From the NCBI GenBank assembly GCA_014534425.1, contig JACVRN010000014.1:1-64000 (forward strand): a DNA stretch of 64,000 nt, written 5' to 3'. Under the pieces are notes generated by a model. It was not told where the DNA came from and did no database searches. It worked only from the letters and a program-made list of their open reading frames with translations. Below are positions 61,557 through 64,000 of this stretch, in pieces. The position numbers and the translations under genes are program-made. The DNA comes from Pyrinomonadaceae bacterium (GTDB taxonomy: Bacteria > Acidobacteriota > Blastocatellia > Pyrinomonadales > Pyrinomonadaceae). The number at the start of each line of letters is the position of its first letter. The first letter of the stretch is position 1.

Positions 61557-62697
61557 GAGCGTTCGCCTGCCTGAAGGGAAAAGCCAGGCACGCTTCTACT
61601 CCTCCGCCCGAACGGTTGCGAACATGAAAGCGATGCTCTGCGCCGTAAAGCTGTTCGAGCCGCGCTTTGGTGTTCGACAGACCGATGCCGCCGGAGTTCG
61701 CCAGCCGCCACTCATGATGCAAGCCCTCTCCGTCATCCGTGACTCTAATCTCCAGGATGCCATTTTCGTTTCGCGTAGAAAGCTCTATGCGCCCGCCCGT
61801 GATGCGCGGCGCTATGCCGTGGCGTATGGCGTTCTCTACCAGTGGTTGAAGGATTAGATTGGGTACGGCTGCGTCCAGGGTTTCCGGCTCGACGTTCATC
61901 TCTATCTTCAGTCGGTCGGAAAAGCGCATCTGCTGTATGTCAAGATAAAGCTCAAGGAACTCAAGCTCCTCGCGCAGCGAGACCTCCTGCTTGCCAATGT
62001 TTTCCAGCGAGTGGCGAAGCAGCCCGCTCAAACCAGCTATCATGTTGACGGCGACTTTGTTCTTCTCATCCCGCACGAGCGAAGAGATGGCGTGCAGCGT
62101 GTTGAAGAGAAAGTGCGGGTGAAGCTGCATCTTCAGCGTCTCAAGCTGCGCCTGAGCGAGTTGCGTCTCAAGTTGCGTTGCCCGCGACTCGCGCTCACGA
62201 TATTTTTCATAGTAATCGAAAGCGTAGCCCAGGCCGAGCATCGCGCTGTAAATCAGAAAGTCCAGGGGAAAGCGCGACAGCATCTTCTCGTAATATTGAT
62301 GCAGGAACGGAGTCGTGACGTTCTGATAAACGTCGAAGGGCCTGATAGTGATGTAGAGAACAGTAAAGACGGCTATGTTTATAGACGAGACGACGGCGAA
62401 GATTGGAAGGTGCATCAGCACTCCGCGCCGCCATCTGGCCCGGTCTATGGGAAAGCGGCGGCCCGCCCAGAGAATCAAAGGCGTGAGCGCCGTCCAGGTG
62501 TTCCAGACAAGTATCTGCCAAAAGATGATGCGCCACCATTCATGATGCATTCCTTCGGCGCGCATGAAGAAGTATGTCTGGTTGCCGTAAAGAAGGGCTA
62601 TAAAAGTCCAGAAGCCCGCGAGCGCCACCCACCTCAGCCAATGGCGCTCAACTCTCTTTTCGGCGTCAACAGTTTTGGAAAAAAGTTCTCGCATCAT
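61549..62697 (-). CDS. LytS-type sensor histidine kinase
   Basis: A 382-residue membrane histidine kinase. The four hydrophobic segments at about 22-38, 57-78, 92-117 and 145-162 give a compact transmembrane sensor. The His_kinase (LytS) domain follows: phosphoacceptor H195 in QLHPHFLFNTLHAISSL, then the ATPase part with LQPLVENAIRHGIAP and the G box SGGIGLSNTKARLEQLYG. It partners the overlapping LytTR regulator. Such systems usually sense membrane or cell-wall state, but no ligand domain is present to indicate the signal. Confidence 0.95.
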   Translation of the reverse strand: MMRELFSKTVDAEKRVERHWLRWVALAGFWTFIALLYGNQTYFFMRAEGMHHEWWRIIFWQILVWNTWTALTPLILWAGRRFPIDRARWRRGVLMHLPIFAVVSSINIAVFTVLYITIRPFDVYQNVTTPFLHQYYEKMLSRFPLDFLIYSAMLGLGYAFDYYEKYRERESRATQLETQLAQAQLETLKMQLHPHFLFNTLHAISSLVRDEKNKVAVNMIAGLSGLLRHSLENIGKQEVSLREELEFLELYLDIQQMRFSDRLKIEMNVEPETLDAAVPNLILQPLVENAIRHGIAPRITGGRIELSTRNENGILEIRVTDDGEGLHHEWRLANSGGIGLSNTKARLEQLYGAEHRFHVRNRSGGGVEACLAFPFRQANAHG

Positions 62698-62768
62698 CTT
62701 CCGGCGTCTTCTGTTTCCGGCAGTCTATTCCCGAAGGCTGCCTTTCTTCAATGTTCAGCATAATAACC

Positions 62769-62797
62769 GTAGGGGCAGGTCTTGTCCCTGCCCCTAC
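62769..62797. repeat. Short dispersed hairpin, GTAGGGGCAGG type
   Basis: GTAGGGGCAGG (62769-62779) pairs with CCTGCCCCTAC (62787-62797). It overlaps the stop codon of the M28 peptidase gene (62794-62796 on the minus strand). Similar GGGGCAGG hairpins are seen in other bacteria; that is from memory. Confidence 0.8.
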
Positions 62798-64000
62798 TTC
62801 TTCACCTCATACTTCGGGGCGAGCGGCATCTCGCAGACGGGGCAGAAGCCGGGTGAATCAAAGAGCAGCGCGTCGCATTCGAGCGTGCAAGGGGGACAGG
62901 TGTAACCCTTCACAACAAGGTGGTCGCGGGCTGTGCGCGAAGGAGGCGCGTCGGCGTTCGCCACCTGCCAGGCGGACGCAAACGCCAGCCGCGCGACCTG
63001 CGCCATGTGCTCGTAGTTGATGGTCTGCGGCTCGTCCGAAGGCTGATGGTAATGCTCCGTCAGCCCTGTCGAATAGTATATGTACGGGACTAGCAGCTTC
63101 TCGAAGTTGCGCTGGTCGGAAGGGAAATTCTTTGAATCGTCCAGCAAGAGATTCGTGCCCGTCAGCCGGTTTAGCTGCCGCGCCATCTCCAGCAACTCCG
63201 ACGAAGTCTCCTTCTGGCCGATGATGTAGATGTAGTTCGGGTTCGTCTTTGCATGCGCGGCATCTACGCCGCCTATGCCGTCCATGTTGATGTCTGCGAC
63301 GATGCGCTCGATGGGAATGACGGGCTGCGAATCCGTGTAGAAGGCGGAGCCGAGCGTGCCTTTCTCTTCGCCGCTCGTATTGAGAAAGAGAATAGAGCGG
63401 CGCGGCCCCATGCCTTCCGCTTTGGCGCGCATGAAGGTCTCTGCGATGACGAGGGTTGCGACAGTGCCGGAGCCGTCGTCAGCCGCCCCGTTGTAAATCT
63501 GGTCGCCTTTAAGCCCAGGGTTCATCCCCAGATGGTCGTAGTGTGCAGAGATAACTACTACTTCATCCTTCAGCTTAGGGTCAGAGCCTTCTATGAAGCC
63601 TAGCACGTTCTCGGTCTCAAGCGGGGGGAACGCCTCCGCGTTTGAGATGAGTTCCGCGCCCTTAACGTCAAAGACCTGTGGCTTCAGGCTTCCGTTTATC
63701 GCCAGCGCCAAATCCTTAACGGTGCGGCCAGAGGCGGAGAGAATGCGGTCGGCCAGCTTCGTTGAAATAATGTAGGTCGGCGGAAAAGGATTCATGGCGG
63801 GCTGGTAGAGAGCAAGATTGCCTATGCCGCGTGCAGCCGTGGCCGCACGCTTTGCCTGCTCTATGAAGCCGCCTTCGGGAGCGCGCGGGCCTGCGTCGCC
63901 TATGACGAGCACGCCTGCGGGCCGCCCGGCATTCCAGACAGCCAGCTTCTTATTAAACATGCCGCGCGAAGACCACTTTGAAGGCTTGCGCTCAGGCGTA
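62794..64000 (-). CDS. M28 family peptidase with PA-like and C-terminal zinc-ribbon domains (N-terminus beyond window)
   Basis: The minus strand is open from 62794 through the right edge, so the N-terminal part lies outside. An internal ATG at 63960 is not the true start: the preceding codons (TPERKPSKWSSRG) stay in frame. The visible part starts with a PA-like segment (VLVIGDAGPRAPEGGF). The M28 aminopeptidase domain follows with zinc-site motifs SAHYDHLG, NGAADDGSGTVA, LNTSGEEKGTLGS and DINMDGIGG. The last 35 residues form a separate cysteine-rich unit (YTCPPC, LEC and later FCPVCEMPL), like the heavy-metal-binding zinc ribbon (HMBD). This fusion is unusual. Confidence 0.92.
   Translation of the reverse strand, partial: TPERKPSKWSSRGMFNKKLAVWNAGRPAGVLVIGDAGPRAPEGGFIEQAKRAATAARGIGNLALYQPAMNPFPPTYIISTKLADRILSASGRTVKDLALAINGSLKPQVFDVKGAELISNAEAFPPLETENVLGFIEGSDPKLKDEVVVISAHYDHLGMNPGLKGDQIYNGAADDGSGTVATLVIAETFMRAKAEGMGPRRSILFLNTSGEEKGTLGSAFYTDSQPVIPIERIVADINMDGIGGVDAAHAKTNPNYIYIIGQKETSSELLEMARQLNRLTGTNLLLDDSKNFPSDQRNFEKLLVPYIYYSTGLTEHYHQPSDEPQTINYEHMAQVARLAFASAWQVANADAPPSRTARDHLVVKGYTCPPCTLECDALLFDSPGFCPVCEMPLAPKYEVKK

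Overview
The window looks like a chromosomal segment of an Acidobacteriota bacterium, most likely class Blastocatellia. This is an inference from gene content, not from a marker gene. The evidence is a very large Oar-like TonB-dependent receptor with an N-terminal carboxypeptidase-regulatory domain, a ligand-sensing 'propeller' signalling protein, a MoxR/DUF58/DUF4350/DUF4129 cluster with a SpoIIM-like protein and an RDD protein elsewhere, many small two-component systems, and numerous dispersed intergenic hairpins. The DNA is moderately GC-rich. No rRNA, tRNA, CRISPR array, phage or transposase gene was seen. Both window edges cut genes: a propeller sensor on the left and an M28 peptidase on the right.

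Layout. 1-2.7 kb: sensor protein and response regulator (minus strand). 2.9-7.2 kb: a membrane-anchored hypothetical, a P1/DmpA peptidase, a SpoIIM-like protein and a coupled methyltransferase. 7.2-14.3 kb: a minus-strand MoxR-type operon. 14.5-20.1 kb: the Oar-like receptor, divergent from a TPR protein that also carries a carboxypeptidase-like domain. 20.1-27.3 kb: DUF512 radical SAM protein, a gene-poor stretch with an extraordinary 21-bp repeat palindrome, a stand-alone receiver protein, alanine dehydrogenase, an aldehyde dehydrogenase and an HtrA protease. 27.5-31 kb: a DUF433/DUF5615 toxin-antitoxin pair whose toxin is frameshifted, an EamA transporter, a zinc alcohol dehydrogenase and a glutaredoxin. 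31.2-40.4 kb: plus-strand purF, purM, purN and tyrS, interleaved with two ComEC-like metallo-beta-lactamase paralogues, a DUF3006 protein and an RDD protein. 40.6-46.4 kb: thiolase, a zinc-ribbon membrane protein, a hybrid histidine kinase and a small basic secreted protein. 46.5-50.6 kb: sugar kinase, transketolase and ribose-5-phosphate isomerase B, a pentose phosphate block. 50.6-58 kb: a TolC-like protein with an extra C-terminal domain, a diacylglycerol-kinase-like protein, a quinone oxidoreductase, an M1 aminopeptidase and a Uma2 protein. 58-64 kb: EEP-family hydrolase, DJ-1/PfpI protein, a LytS/LytTR two-component pair and an M28 peptidase with a C-terminal zinc ribbon.

The most unusual DNA is at 21645-21901. 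Eleven units of exactly 21 bp, most of them degenerate palindromes, are arranged so that the whole array is itself a giant inverted repeat. It is centred on the middle unit (position 21773) and bounded by perfect 10-bp inverted flanks. A second theme is a set of long intergenic hairpins from several unrelated sequence families. They sit at, and often supply, the stop codons or last codons of neighbouring genes.
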